Shown here: positions 1-12,587 of the stretch, piece after piece
Layout: every line of letters starts with the position of its first letter
Position numbering within the stretch: position 1 is the stretch's first letter
Assembly: GCA_965153355.1 (NCBI GenBank)
Contig: OZ231127.1
Coordinates: forward strand, 16,120,001 to 16,184,000
DNA from: Flaccisagitta enflata
Taxonomy: Eukaryota; Chaetognatha; Sagittoidea; Aphragmophora
Direction of reading: 5' to 3'
DNA length: 64,000 nt
Made by a program: the position numbers and the translations under genes
Notes under the pieces: model-generated
Database searches by the model: none
What the model was told of the DNA's origin: nothing
Seen by the model: only the letters and a program-made list of their open reading frames with translations

Positions 1-289
1 ATGCGGCGCACACTGTTATAACTTGCAGTATTTGGGCCAGGTAATATCTCAAAATGTAGGTCTAAAATTGCCAAAAAGCTCTGGAACCTTATCATTCTGA
101 CATATTTTTTCGTGATGAACACGAATCTAGCCTCCATTTTTGAATGTTATGTGAGCTACCCGTTCAAAAATCCATTTTTTTGCCAATTTTGGGGTATAAA
201 TGCGTTTTTTGGCTACTTAAAGTCCGCTGTTGTCCCTTGATAGAAATTTTCAATTAAACCTAACAAGAACTGTAGTAAATACACTGTCC

Positions 290-860
290 ACAAAAATCTG
301 GTGGCCATACAAAGTTCTTAAGTAGTCAAAAACAGGCCAAAAATGGGTCAAATTAGCAAAAATGGGTTAAATTAGCCATTTTTTTCAAAAATCTCAGTTA
401 TTTAGAATTTTTTAGCGAATCACACTTAATCTAGTCAGAACTAGGATAAATATACGCATTGAGAGCCTTGAACACTGATACCAGGGTTATATCAGGCCAA
501 AAACAGGCCAAAAATTGGCAAATTTGGCCAAAATCTGCATGTTCATCAGACCGAGCATTGTTATTCCAAATTGTTTTGCCAATCTCATTAAATCCAGTCA
601 GAACTAGGTCAAAAATACCCTATGAGAGCTTTGGACACTGACACCGGAGCCTTAGCAGGCCAAAAACAGGCTAAAAGTGGGCTAAAATGACCAAAATCTG
701 CATTTTCATCTAAAACATCGCTGTTAATTACAATTATTCCGATCGTCTCACTCAATCTTGTCATAATTGGGTCAACTGTATTCATTGAGAGCTTTAGACA
801 TTGATACCGGGGCCATAACAGGCCAAAAACAGGCTAAAGTTGGGCTGAAATGACCGCAAC
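290..860. repeat. Tandem repeat, unit about 163 bp
   Basis: A block containing 'gagagcYttRgacaYtgataccRg' followed by 'caggccaaaaacaggc' recurs near 459, 622 and 786, giving a period of about 163 bp. A decayed copy begins near 300. There is no coding signal. The 60-residue ORF here is repeat-derived. Nothing else is recognised between 1 and 1020. Confidence 0.75.
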
Positions 861-1019
861 GGTGGCCTAAATTATGAAAATCTTATTTTTTCATGAAAGT
901 ATATAGTGTGACCTATCAAATGATTGGAAATTCCACCAGGATTATGAATCTTGAATCAGAATTTAAAAAAAGAGATATCCCTAAGATCTATGTGTAAATG
1001 TAAAAGAAAATTGATACTT

Positions 1020-2455
1020 GATGAACCAATACTGTTTCACTGTTTGCCACCTTTTTCAGCTGTTTTTTAATACCAACAACCTGAAAAACTGTGAAAATGG
1101 CCATTTTTACGGCATATTACAACAAAAAATGACACTGAATGACGACAGCTTCATTTGATTTTTGGCATGAATATGTCTCAGAGTCAAACCAATACTGTTT
1201 GACCGTTTGCTACCTGTTGCAGCTATCTTTTAACATCAACAACCTGAAAAACTGTGAAAATGGTAATTTTACGGCATTTTACGGCAAAAAATAACACTGA
1301 ATGATGACCGCTTTGCTTGTTTTTGGCATGAGCATGTCTCATGCCCAAACCATCACTGTTTCATTGTTTGATAACCATAATAGCAGTTTTAGATCATCAA
1401 CAGCCTGAAAAACTGAAAATAGCCATTTTTACGGCATTTTACGGCATTTTACGGCAAAGAATGACACTGGATGATGACGGCTTTACTTGAATTTTAACGT
1501 GAATATGTCTTTGAGTCAAACTATTACTGGATGACCATTTGGCCATCTTTTTCAACTGTTGCTGAACATAAAAATCCTCAAAAACTGTGAAAATTGCCAT
1601 TTTTACGGCATTTTACGGCAAAAAATAACAGAATGATGATAGCTTCACTTGAATTTTGGCATGAATGTGTCTTAGGGTCAAACAAATTCTGTTTTACCAT
1701 TGGCCACCTTTTTCAGCTAATTTTTGATACCAGCAACCTGAAAAACTGTGAAAATGGCCCATTTTACGGCAAAAAATGACACTGAATGATGACGACTTTG
1801 CTTGATTTTTGGCATGAGCATGTCTCATGGCCAAACCATCACTGTTTCATTGTTTGATAACTATAATAGCAGTTTTAGATCATGAACAGCCTGAAAAACT
1901 GTGAGAATAGCCATTTTTACGGCATTTTTACGGCATTTTACAGCAAAAAATGACACTGGATGAAGATGGCTTCACTTGAATTTTGGCGTGAATATGTCTT
2001 AGAGTCAAACTATTACTGTTTGACTATTTAGCCACCTATTTCAGCTGTTTGAGAACAAAAAAAATCCTGAAAAACTGTCAAAATTGCCATTTTTACAGCA
2101 TTTTTGGCGAAAAATGACACCATAAGACAACTGCTTTGCTTGATTTTTGGCATGAGCATGTCTCAAGGCCAAACCATCACTGTTTCACCATTTGACAACT
2201 AAAGCAGCACTTTTAGAACATCTGCAACCTGAAAAACTGTAAAAATAGCAATTTTTACGGCATTTTACGGCACAAAATGACACTGGATGATGATGGCTTT
2301 ACTTGAATTATGTCGTGAATATGTCTCAGAGTCAAACTATTACTGTTTGACCGTTTTGCCACCTGTTTCAGCTGATTGTGAATATGAAAATCCTGTAAAA
2401 CTGTCAAAATAGCCCTTTTTACGTCATTTTACGGCATTTTACGGCTCCGTGTGGA
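1020..2455. repeat. Satellite array, unit about 150-180 bp, nine copies
   Basis: The phrase 'cctgaaaaactgtgaaaat' followed by 'ttttacggcattttacggc' recurs at about 1081, 1250, 1406, 1576, 1738, 1889, 2068, 2227 and 2391. Spacing is 150-180 bp, close to nucleosome repeat length. Two subtypes mix: one has 'catgagcatgtctca' with 'catcactgtttca', the other 'gaatatgtct' with 'attactgtttga', which suggests partial higher-order structure. No protein is encoded. Confidence 0.85.
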
Positions 2456-2828
2456 CAATTCTTTTCCGAATGTGCTCTATAACTTTTTTTGACTTCTATA
2501 CAATATATGTGATTGGTTTAGGGCAAAAAATTTGCACTTTGACCAAATTTCCCAAATAGCCTAGGGTTAACATACATAAATCACTGTGAGACGCAATAAA
2601 GGTTTTGCTGGTAACTCTCGATATTGAAAGCAGGGTACATGGATCAGTCAGAGTGTGACGTAGGTTTGCGATTGACGTGCATGCAGTAAATGTAATTTTT
2701 GACCGTTATTGACTTCGTAGATGAGTTGGACAAGTTGCAATCGAGGTTAAGAATGTCAATGATATCCTTACTAAGAGACGCACTCTCAAAGATAGGTTTT
2801 TTTAAGGACACTTATGCTTGTGCGGAAA

Positions 2829-2950
2829 ACAAGGCCAAGTAGGCCAATAGGTGCGACATGTGGATCGTCGAACGAATGCGTTACCCCACAGACAGACCAA
2901 CCAACCAACGGACACAGCCAGTTATAGAGGTGCTTTGTCGCACCTAAAAA
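2829..2950 (+). mobile_element. Subterminal-repeat/3'-hairpin element, copy 1
   Basis: A short (about 120 bp) member of a dispersed family. It starts 'acaaggcc', carries the head word GGTGCGAC at 2850-2857, has a CAACC/GGAC-rich stretch and 'ttatagag', and ends with GTCGCACC at 2937-2944 followed by 'taaaaag'. The tail word is the exact reverse complement of the head word. The same layout recurs near 6863, 15659, 17582, 32813, 41886 and 49394 with different words. It lies in the 3' part of the lipase gene, downstream of its exon 2. Confidence 0.7.
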
Positions 2951-3170
2951 GACATGAGATTTGGCTTGATCTGGTCGATATAAATGTGATCGAATCGTTT
3001 TTTATATTTTTTGTTCATCGACAGTAACTTGGTGATTACATAAACTGCCGTGTTATAGACTGCGTAGCGACATCTGGCCAGAAGTCGCGTGGGCTGAATA
3101 TAAGCGACCGATGCGAAGTGCTTAATGCCTCCGACATTCGCTGCCTTGAGCCCCACGGAGCAGAACTTAC

Positions 3171-6100
3171 CTGTCATCGATATATTCTACCGAATCCGTG
3201 TCTCCCCAGCCCGGCACTCGAGTTTCGACGCCTTTCACGTTCTTGTTTTTGCCTTCTTTGAAATCATAATTCAATTTGATGTTGGATGCCCAACATTTGA
3301 CTTTGGAATTGGAAGTTAATTGATAAACGTCCAACCAAAGACGTCGCCATTTTGACGTCAAACCGCAGTTGGGAGTTGACGACTTGGAGGCATATGTAAA
3401 AAATTGTCAATATTCTAATGGGATAATTATAAATGTAGAAATCATATATTGTACAAATTTCTATAAAAGCACCAGTAATGGCAGCTGTCGCCGTAAGGAA
3501 AAAGGTCGTAAGCATTGGTCACCTTTCACCAAGCTTTTATCTTTAGTCACTGCAAAACTTTTTTTCTATTAGATCAAATCAACAGCAATTGTATGTATTG
3601 ATTGCACTGAAAATCAGAGAAAAATAGGACTGAGCCAAATGAGCTAGATGAGCTAAAATGCTCAAAATCACTCAACCAGACAACTAGCTATGCTCACTAA
3701 CATGCTTTCTTGTATTTATATGCTCTCATCAAAACATTTATTTATCCCATTAAAAATATAAAAAAACTGAGCTAAATGAGCTAAGTGAGCTAAAATGCTT
3801 AAAAACACCCTCACAAATGAGCAGTTATGCTCACTGATATGCTTTTTTGTATCTGCTTTCTTAAACATGTATCAAAATATTAATTCTTTTATCACATTTG
3901 AAATAAAAAAACAAAACTGAGCTAAATGAGCTAAATGAGCTAGAATCCTCCAAAACACCCTCACAGATGAGCAGCTATGCTCATAAACATGTTCTCTTGT
4001 ATTTGCATGCTCACACAAACATAAATATACTCCTTTATTGATCCTACTTGAAATCATAAAAAATCAAAAAAAATTCAATTTGCAATTTTCTAAAAAAAAT
4101 CTTTAAAAAATCATAACGCAAAAAATATTTGTCGTAGAGCATTCTGCTTGGCGCCAAATGAAAGAGAATTATTAAATTTACTTGCCTTATCAATTTCATT
4201 GGAGGGCTCATTCGGTCAGTGAAGATTCCCAACTTCCAAATAAGAAAATGAAAACCCTGTTTCTCTCAAATATGTCAAAAAGTCGTAGACTGACTTCAAC
4301 TTTATTCGCGACAAGTTTTAGTGGAGGTTCAGGCAGCGTTGAATATGAAAGTCAATGCTGGGTTTTGCATATATATATATATGCATATATGTTCTTTCCC
4401 ACTTACCCGGCACCTTGACGACCAAACTTTGAATTTTCCGGTCAATTCATGGCGATCATCTAAGAAATAAGCATTGGAAACAATGTCTTCTAGTAAAAAA
4501 TGGATTAGGTATGAGTTTCATCCATCTTCTAAAAATATAACTCTCGTTTTACGCAAAAAAATGCAAAACAGCAATATGCAAATGAGATTTAAAATCAATT
4601 TTTCGAAAATTAGCCTATGCAGTGAAAAACGCCACTTTTCATGGTAGTTATTGTAGCCAAATGGTAATTGTGATGTTCTTACACTATCTTGGCCTCAAAC
4701 TTTAATCTTGTTCGCATAATGCAGTTTTGCATTTTTCATTAAAAACGTGCCTATTTTTCAAAAGAGATGGATGAAATTCACATCTGACATACTTTATACC
4801 ATAAGATATTGTTTCTGATGTTTATTTTTTGAGATATTTATAAATTTGATTGATTTCCTCATTTTTGGGCTTTTCAAAGCTATTTTCATTAAAATTTTTT
4901 TCACTAAAATATCAATTACTATAAGGACTTAGTCTTTAAAAAAAAAAACGGAAATGTATACTTAAGTACAGTTTTTACATCAAAAACAGCTGTTTTTGAC
5001 ACTGAAAACCGTTAACGATTTTTTTGGCCCAGGTTTTTATTATTTTTTTTTTAGATATTTTCAATGTGGGACCCTGACCGATTAGCAAAATTTAAACATA
5101 TGGGTAAAGCTGAGCCGGACTAAGCTACCGCGGGGCCCTAGGCTTATGAGTTACCGTGGGGCCCCCTTAGCCCCCCTCCCCCTTTGCTCTCTCCCACCCT
5201 TGCTGTCATTCTTTTCCACCCTTTTAAAAACTAGTGGAGCAAACCTAGAAGCTGATGAACCTACAGGGTGTTTCACGCGTTTTGAGGTATAAAGAATCGA
5301 CATAGCTTTTCTCCTAGAAAAGCTATTCCAATTCTGAAAAAAGGTCTGAATAGATCTTGAAATGCAGTTTTTTTATGTCACCAATTTTTTGTATTTGCGC
5401 TTTTTAGCTTGGGAGCTACGGGAGTTTAAAGTAAACAACATTATCCAGTTAACTAACCATGGTAAAGAAAAAAATGGACAACTTCTTTTACTAGTTTCTG
5501 GTCAACTATTGACCTGAACTACAAAAAATCCATGACTGTTTAAAAGCTCTGCAAAAAATCTTCAAAACGCGATGTTGTAGCTTCATTCATTTAGAAATGA
5601 CAAAAGATTAAAGAAAAAAATCACAAATTGAAAAAAATGCTCCTTTCAATTTTTTTTCCATCGAGAAATTTTTCTCTTTTTGTTTTTGTCAATTACGAAC
5701 TAAGGATTGTCTTTGCCACTTGATATCCATGAGCAAATTAAAGAGCCATAAAGTTTCTATAAAATGGAGCCAAGAACAAATTTCCAACTCAATTTGTTCA
5801 ATTTCTATGTTACAATAAAGATAACCATGCCAAAAAAAAAAATTGCACAACTTTTTGACGACTCTTGGTTCCTTCATAAGAGGTGAAACTATAAAAAATC
5901 AGTGAGCATGTTAAAGAGCTTCAAAAAATCTATCAATTGAGTGGTGTCAGAGCGTTGTAGCTCAAAAACTTTAGAAACTACAATGATATGAAGTAAAAAT
6001 GTCAATTCTGCTTACTGCCAGAAAGAGCGATTTCACACATTCCTTTGAACTGTACTATTCACTTTCATTTAATCATAACTTCTAAACGGATTAAGTTACA

Positions 6101-8022
6101 AATTTCTGCTTGGCGCCATTTCGAAGAAAATTTTCTAAATTTTTTTTTCCTCATGAATTTTTTTGAATTTAGGTCAGTATTTACATTGATACATAGGTAA
6201 AAGAGGAAAATTCTTATGATTGATTGATTGGTTTTGAGGGAAGTGGAGTTATTAACTTCATTTAGTTGTCATTTCAAAACAAAAAAAGCTACAACATTCT
6301 GCTTGGTCTAGTTTTAAAGAATTTTTGAATATTTTTCTAACGGTCACTGATTTTTCATAGTTTACTATACAGAGAGCAATGGGGCGTGTGTTTAAAGGTA
6401 AGTGTGCAATTTTTTTCTTTGGCATGGTTAGCCCATGAAAATCAGGTGTTTTTGACTTTCCAAATTCTTGACCACCTGTCTTCATTTTTCTGCCATTTCT
6501 AAACGGATAGAGATATGACAACCAGCAAGGTCTCATTGGAAAGGTCTTTCACAGAGCTTCAAGATGGTCATGGATTTTGCTATGTTTTTCTTATTGCTTG
6601 GATGTGAAACGCTAACAAACAAGTAGTTTCCTTTTTTTTTTGCCATAATTATCCGGATTAAAGATGCATGCTGGATATGGTTGTTTTCTTCAAACTTACA
6701 TAGTGGGCATATTTAAAAGAGCAGATATAAAAAATTGGTGACATAAAAAAACTGCACTTCAAGATCTATTCAAACCTTTTTTCAGAAATGGAATAACTTT
6801 TCTAGGAGAAAAGCTATGTCGATTCTTTAAACCTCAAAACGCGTGAAACACCCTGTAATTGAACAAGGCCAGATAGGCCAACGATGCGTCCTCTTCTTTA
6901 TTTATATGGTCTTTCTTTATATGGTCCTTCTTTATATGGTCTTTCTTTATATGGTCTTTCTTTATATGGTCTTTCTTTATATGGTCTTTCTTTATATGGT
7001 CTTTCTTTATATGGTCTTTCTTTATATGGTCTTTCTTTATATGGTCTTTCTTTACATGGTCTTTCTTTATATGGTTCTACTTTAATCTTACTAAAAATGT
7101 CTTTTTTAATATAATCTGATTTTATGCTATGTTGCTCTGCTTTATTGATCCAGTTGTGATTCATGTGTAATACGTCAATTGAAACGCCCCAAAGTTAAAC
7201 ACTGGCTCTCACCAATCTTACCATAGACGAGGCTTGGTAAAAAAATATCTCATGCAAATTTTCAGGCCTCTGGGATAGGGGGAACCTTCGTTAGGGTGAC
7301 CATGAAGTTTCCATAGAAATCTATGGCAGAGACAAAATTTGCATAATAGAAATACTGATTCCAATGTTAATTCAATGCAAACTTCAACCTCACCCTAGCG
7401 AAGGTTCCTGCTATCTGAGAGGCCCAAAATTTTGCATGGAATATTTTCTTACCAAGCCTCGACTATGGTAAGATTGGTGAAAGCCATAGTCGAAGTTTGG
7501 GGCGCTTCATGGGACGTAATGTGTAATATGGCATAGATATGGTGGATTATGATGTGTAACCGACTGACCAACCAACGGACGGACATGCCCTCTTATAGAA
7601 ATGCGAGGACGCATCTAAAAAAAACAATGATAATGATGATGTTGAATGATGACACCGATGACGATTGTAGCGATGACACTGATGATGGTGACGATGAATA
7701 TGACGATGATGATGATGATGACGATGATGATGAACATGACGATGATGATGATGAATATGACGAGGATGATGATGACGACAGAAAAAAGACTACGGTAATG
7801 ATCATGTTGATAAATGATGACGATAGTAACGATGATGCTGATGACAACCACGACGACGACGCTGATGACAATGATGATGATGGTAAAAATGATGACGATG
7901 GTAACAATGATGATGATGATGATGATTATGATATTGACGGGAAAGAAATTATGATAATGATGATGTCGATGGAAATGATGATGATGATGATTATGATGAC
8001 GACGCTGATGATGATGGTAACA

Positions 8023-8103
<81 letters not shown>

Positions 8104-8569
8104 GTAACTATGATAATGATGATGATGATGATGATGATGGTAACTATGATGCTGATGTTCATAATGATGGCAATAATGTTGATGCGTCTTGTCTTGGTTT
8201 AAATGGTCTTTCTTTATACCGTCTTGGTTTATATGGTCTAATTTCATATGGTCTCACTGCATAGGGTCTTACTCTATGTGGTGTTACTTTATACGGTCTC
8301 ACTTTATAAGGTCTACTTTATACGGTGTAACATGATGACAATGATGACGACAATGATAAGAACGATGACAATGATGACGCTGATGAGGACGACGATAATG
8401 AGGACGACAATGTTTACGATGACTATGATAGGGACGACGATGTTGAAGACGACGACGATGACGACGACGACGATGATGATGGTAATGATGATGATGATGA
8501 GGACGGCGATGTTTTCGATGACTATGATGGGGACAACGATGATGATGACGACAAAGACGACGATGATGA

Positions 8570-8666
<97 letters not shown>

Positions 8667-9138
8667 AATGATGATGTCAATGATGATTACGATGATGATG
8701 ATGCACTTTTACATCGAAATTATGACGAGTTTCGCGATATTGACGAATGCGTAACCGACCAACCAACCAACCAACGGACGGACATGGCCTATTATAGAGA
8801 TGCGAGGACGCATCTAAAAAAAAAGATTATGTGTGAATTAAAGTTTTTTGATGGAAAATCAAAACAAACGTAAAAGGGAACAAGGTCGGATACACGGCTA
8901 CCCCCGTCGCGTGCGGGTGGGCAGGGGCAGTGTAGGAGAAGGTCACCAGAGCATTTGGGCAGGAACTCAAAAACGCCAAAAATTATAGGGGGTCTTCATT
9001 TACCTGAGGATTTTGATATCTCGCTTCCAGTTGATTTCCGCCATCTCCAGGGATGTAAATGACTGGATGGCGCCGACTCTCGGCAGAAATCTGACCCAAA
9101 ATCGACACCAAACAAAAGATCCAAATGTAAGTGATCAT
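3171..9138 (-). CDS. PLA2G15: Lysosomal phospholipase A2 / LCAT-family lipase, first two coding exons (3' end outside window)
   Basis: Secreted or lysosomal acyltransferase/phospholipase of the LCAT family, which in this group deacylates phospholipids and transfers the acyl chain to alcohols. Exon 1, 9138-9004, starts at ATG and encodes a hydrophobic signal peptide (about residues 1-19), then HPVIYIPGDGGNQLEA, the family's early block around the oxyanion region. Exon 2, 3382-3171, encodes a Cys-containing stretch, LWLDVYQL, CW..NIKLNYD and GVETRVPGWGDTDSVEYID, which follows PLA2G15/LCAT order closely. Phases agree: exon 1 is 135 nt (phase 0); exon 2 is 212 nt and ends phase 2 at a 'gtaagt' donor. 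The serine nucleophile, Asp and His would be in later exons, not found between 1 and 3170, so presumably beyond the left edge. PLA2G15 versus LCAT itself cannot be decided from this part. The intron is 5.6 kb and full of mobile elements. Confidence 0.87.
3610..4060. repeat. Tandem repeat, three copies of about 145 bp, in the lipase intron
   Basis: 'gagctaaatgagctaagtgagctaaaatgct' type phrases followed by 'ctcacaSatgagcagYtatgctca' recur near 3630, 3770 and 3915. Diverged, non-coding. Between 4060 and 5263 I see only AT-rich sequence with no gene; a short word 'ctgcttggcgcca' near 4146 is shared with repeats near 6107 and 27695. Confidence 0.6.
5264..6855. mobile_element. TA-flanked inverted-repeat element, 1592 bp, TIRs about 135 bp
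   Basis: The left end reads CAGGGTGTTTCACGCG from 5264 and the right end is its reverse complement ending at 6855; both are flanked by TA (5262-5263 and 6856-6857). The arms match at roughly 95% for about 135 bp inward, to 'tatgtcaccaattttt'. TA duplication and a CAGGGTG terminus are typical of Tc1/mariner-like elements. No transposase frame is visible, so this is non-autonomous. It lies in the lipase intron. Interior words such as 'tctgcttggcgccat' recur elsewhere in the window. Confidence 0.88.
6897..7083. repeat. 15-bp minisatellite
   Basis: About twelve nearly perfect units of 'tatatggtctttctt'. It reads open in several frames because the period is a multiple of three, so the ORFs here are not genes. 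Single units reappear near 8200-8320. Confidence 0.9.
7173..7516. mobile_element. TA-flanked MITE, 344 bp, TIRs about 125 bp
   Basis: The left end CGTCAATTGAAACGCCCC (flanked by TA at 7171-7172) mirrors the right end, which reads CGTCCCATGAAGCGCCCC on the other strand (TA at 7517-7518). The arms stay complementary through 'ctcaccaatcttaccatag' to 'gaaccttcg', so nearly the whole element folds back. No coding capacity. Nested in the copy 2 element. Confidence 0.85.
7620..8820. repeat. GAT/GAC trinucleotide arrays ending in a second element tail
   Basis: Interrupted (GAT)n with GAC variants at about 7626-8170 and 8335-8705, separated by units of the upstream minisatellite. They end at a second element-type tail: ACC/GGAC tract, 'ttatagaga', then GGACGCATC and 'taaaaaaaaa' near 8757-8822. 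The same tail word as copy 2 suggests an array expanded inside one element or a partial tail duplication. The poly-Asp, poly-Met and poly-Ile ORFs are repeat translations. Confidence 0.8.
8879..9003 (+). mobile_element. Head fragment of the subterminal-repeat family
   Basis: 'acaaggtcggatacacggct' is followed by GTCGCGTGCG and 'ggtgggcaggggcagt', the long form of the family head. No matching tail follows. It ends against the 5' splice site of the lipase first coding exon at 9003. Confidence 0.6.
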
Positions 9139-9950
9139 CGCCACTTTTAATTCATTCGTGTAACATCATTTAGGACGCGAATTTAATCAAAAGACGAGGT
9201 CGAAAAAAAAACAGATTACGAGCAAGAGGCGAGCGAGTGAATTTCAAAGGGAAGCAATTTACGACAATGCAGATATCTCCAATTAATTGCCTGGTCGCGT
9301 GATCGAGTAATTATATCATTGCCCTTCACGCGGGTTTGTCTTTGATATGTGCTCCTTTTGAATGTACTCACAACGAGAGATAAAAAAAGATAAAAATATT
9401 GGAAATGTGGACAACACCGTTTAGAATAGAAAAAAAAACATGACACTTTAAAATGACAAGAGTTTAAAAAAGAAGTAGAGTAAAGATACGATTGTTTTGG
9501 AGTGATATCTATTAGAACATTTGCAGACGAAGCAACTGTCCGGATCGAAAGGTTCATTAGAAACACTGACACAGTTTGACAAAGAGTCAAAGACAACAAA
9601 ACTTCAACCTAATGACTTCATCGCACTTGATGCAAACGAAGTCGTGAGAGGACACCATGTGCGAGTTATAACTGGAATGCTTTGTCTCTCCTCTGTATTT
9701 TAAAGAAAACGTTATGACTGTCGTTGTCATTACTTGGTGTATCCATTACCAAACATAGATACATGCATTAAAATGATCTTTGTCGATTCGTTGTAATGCT
9801 TTGCCAGGTTCCCTCAGTAATGAAAATAAATTAACCATGAACTTTATCCCCCACCCCGCCCTCGAGTTTCGCGGCATTCATTTATTCATTCAATCATTCA
9901 TTGGTTCAGTCATTCATTCAAAACTTTCATCCTCTAAATCAGTAAGGCGT
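9139..9950. other. Upstream region of the lipase gene, no further gene seen
   Basis: Contains the presumed 5' UTR and promoter of the lipase gene. No TATA box or other element can be called with confidence. The small ORFs show no recognisable protein. Confidence 0.4.
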
Positions 9951-9951
9951 A

Positions 9952-10370
9952 TACACTTTTTTTTTTTATAAGAACGTCATTTTTTTTTTTAGAGGCTTTA
10001 TGTTCTTATTTTTGAGGCTAAATGAAGCCTTCAACGTTCTTAGAGTGTTCTTAATTTGAAATATTATATAAAATATAAGGAACCTTATATTGATTATATT
10101 AAATATATTTCTATTGAATACTATTAAAACAAATGCTAAATATTAATGTCTGGGGATATTTTCTTGATATCTATATCAAAAATTTAAAATTTTTATCTTA
10201 ATCATCCTAAAATGTTAGTGTTTTGTTAATGTTCTTTAAATATTACATTAAGCGAAATTTTTTTCTCAAGATTTGAAGCCTTCGTATATTCTTAAGATGT
10301 TCTTAATTTTGGGGCCATTCGAAGCCTTGATGTTCTTATAAACTAGGTTCTTATAGAAAAAAAATGTATA
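9952..10370. mobile_element. AT-rich fold-back repeat (possible MITE)
   Basis: 'tttataagaac' near the left end is mirrored by 'gttcttatag' at the right end, and 'gaagccttSaWgttctta' appears several times in both orientations. Borders and target duplication are unclear. Confidence 0.45.
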
Positions 10371-10763
10371 TTGGCCATATCTTCGCCTCGCTTACGTTCC
10401 CTCGCAGTATCAAGTAGGTAAGTACTTCCGTTGGTTAAACTTACGTTCAGGTCTTTTTTCCACTTTTTGTATGAATTAGGTCGTTTTGTTTTGCTGCTCA
10501 TGATGAATTCCCATTGAAATTTTTTTTTTTTTTTTTTCTGTTGAGAAAGAAAGGCAAAAGACATTTTAACGATTGTAAGAATAAACAACGACTTATTAAC
10601 GGGATCTTTGAATGAAAATTGAAAAAGTGGAAAACTAAAGATGAAAATCACAGAACTTTGAAAATCTAGAGCTAAAATCACAGCCAAAAAGACGAATCAC
10701 AGCTAAAAAGACGAATCACAGCTATTTTAAAAGAGGTAGAAAAGGTATAACGTATGGCAGAGA

Positions 10764-12218
10764 TCATATTCCAATAATGTGAGGAGGGGGCATAGGCGGA
10801 GCCCTAGCCGCAATTAGTCCAGCGTTAGCACGTTGTAATAAAACAGATAGACGCTGAAATAGTTGGCGAATGGTTGTCTCTGTTGAGAAGGGAGAACGCG
10901 AAGAGGCCCGTTTGGCAATGGCTCGAAGATGGTCAATGGCATCGGAGTCCCAGCCACCAAGCGTTTCGACAACCAATGGGACGAAGGTGACGCCATTTGA
11001 TTGACATGGACGGAAATGTTTGGTCATTTTTCTGGACTTCATGGCTTGGATTGCTGCACCAGGAGTAGACGAAGACTGGGGGAGAGCCGTTTGACTGAGT
11101 GGAGACGTAACCGCAACATCGAAAGCCGTTTGACGACTTCGCCAGTTCGGAAGAAAGATGTCGCCAGGACGCGATTGAGAATTTGCGATTAATCTTGCTT
11201 CCGGAACAGGTGAGAGACCCGCGTGTTTGGCGACGTCGTAAATTGCATCCCGAATGATGTCATGACGATGAATTCGTTCATATTCAGAGGCGCACGTGAT
11301 TGTATGATCACCAAAAGTATCCGAGTCTCTACCACAGGCGGGGCATTGATGTTGAGAGGAGTTGTATACCCGTAAACCAAGCCGATATCGAAGGGAAATG
11401 CGAAAGAGTTCCGGGTCGATAGAGAGGCCAAAAGATGGATTGGGAATGGCGTTTAGGAAAGCGCCGGCTTGAGGGAGGCCAAGAGAGAGAAGACGAGCGG
11501 AAGTGCGCCGATCCAAGTTGGCTTCTGCGTCTTTCAAAAGTGATGAGAGAATGTCAGAGTCTATAAGATGGGAGAGATTTTTCTGTGAAAAATCGCCGTC
11601 AACAAAGTCAAGTTTCTCAAGCGCCGACGGGGGTAGTGACGTCACAGCAGCGCGAAAAACGGAGAGAGACGCATCAAGGTCGTGACGATGTGAGAAGGAC
11701 GGCAAAAGCTTGTCAACGACATCTTTAGTCTGGACGAGAGAACTGAGGTAAGCTGCAGGAGCGTGTGCCACTGCTGATTTCAGACCCAAACCCCCCATAG
11801 AGACAGGGAGAGTAGCTTGATCCCAGGCAGAATCTGTGAGGGGGAAACCAACAATGTCGTCTGCTGCTTCACGCTGAATGTCATCAAACCGAGCATAGGC
11901 AAGTTGTAGGGTACTTGGGACACATGTGCGTAATGTGTACATAAGCGTCGGCAATGAAAGACAGGATCGAAGAAGAGCCAACTGAACTTGAGGGTCTCCA
12001 ATAGAAGAGAGTTTGGTGATGATAGAAGATTCGATCTTGGTGACGCGCTCGTTGACCGAAGCTTCCATGAACTTCGTCGAACCAATTGGAGAGCCATTGA
12101 AACGGTAGTTCAGGCAATAATACATAGATGAGATCCTTAATAAAACAAAACGACAAAACTCAACACTTTTTTCCCCTTTTTTGTAAACTGTTATGCAAGC
12201 TAGACAACTGACGTGCAT
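10764..12218 (-). mobile_element. 5'-truncated non-LTR-type retrotransposon ORF with zinc knuckle and restriction-like endonuclease domain
   Basis: An uninterrupted 484-codon frame. Residues about 41-165 resemble the thumb/connector after a reverse transcriptase palm: GSPIGS, a run ending in LRSCL..P...YTLRT, and LPVSMGGLGL at 137-146. A CCHC knuckle follows (C292, C295, H305, C309). Then come RPGDI (350-354) and AFDVAVTSP (365-373), the spacing of a PD-(D/E)XK restriction-like endonuclease. The palm with its catalytic Asp pair is missing, so the copy is 5'-truncated; the first ~37 residues are probably flanking sequence. Knuckle plus endonuclease at the C-terminus fits R2/NeSL-like or Dualen-like elements. 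The intact frame argues for recent insertion. It sits between the lipase and copper-transporter genes. Confidence 0.8.
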
Positions 12219-12587
12219 AAAAAAGACATAAGTAAATTAAGGCACCGTTACAATAATGGTAACGCGATTTTAAGTTATCGTTTGGTACAAAATTACAAGC
12301 GGATCAAATATACAATGGATGCTGATTCCACATTTTGCGCCATCGGCTTGGCACAAAACTCAAACCTGCTTCAGATGTTCGTGAACTTTGCCCTGGACTC
12401 GAGTTTTTCAACCCCTTTTAACATTCAAGCCGAGAAACCTCAAACCTTACATTATATTCGAGCGGAATCAGAAAAAAAAAAAAGAATGGTCATAGACTCG
12501 AAATCAAATTAAATTTTCACCAAAGCTGATCATTCACTCGCCCAAGTCTCGCCTTTGTCTTCAATTTCTTTTACTTACATTGCTGTA

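Larger units (their letters stand above)
6863..7622 (+). mobile_element. Subterminal-repeat/3'-hairpin element, copy 2, with minisatellite and nested element
   Basis: Starts 'acaaggcc' at 6863. Head word GATGCGTCC is at 6883-6891. The tail at 7569-7622 has 'gaccaaccaacggacggac', 'cttataga', then GGACGCATC at 7607-7615 and 'taaaa'. Tail and head words are perfect reverse complements (9 of 9). The core holds a 15-bp minisatellite (6897-7083) and a nested TA-flanked fold-back element (7173-7516). Confidence 0.75.

Noticed and set aside
1020-2455. CRISPR array
   Set aside because: The repeated unit is about 165 bp with no constant short repeat plus unique spacers; the context is eukaryotic.
2944-3177. 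77-aa minus-strand ORF below the lipase exon as its third exon
   Set aside because: It has no similarity to the expected lipase block that ends in an APYDWR-like motif, and it overlaps the tail of a mobile element.
7549-8754. Long Asp-, Met-, Ile- and His-rich ORFs on both strands
   Set aside because: They are (GAT)n/(GAC)n microsatellites read in different frames; several frames are open at once and there is no non-repeat protein similarity.
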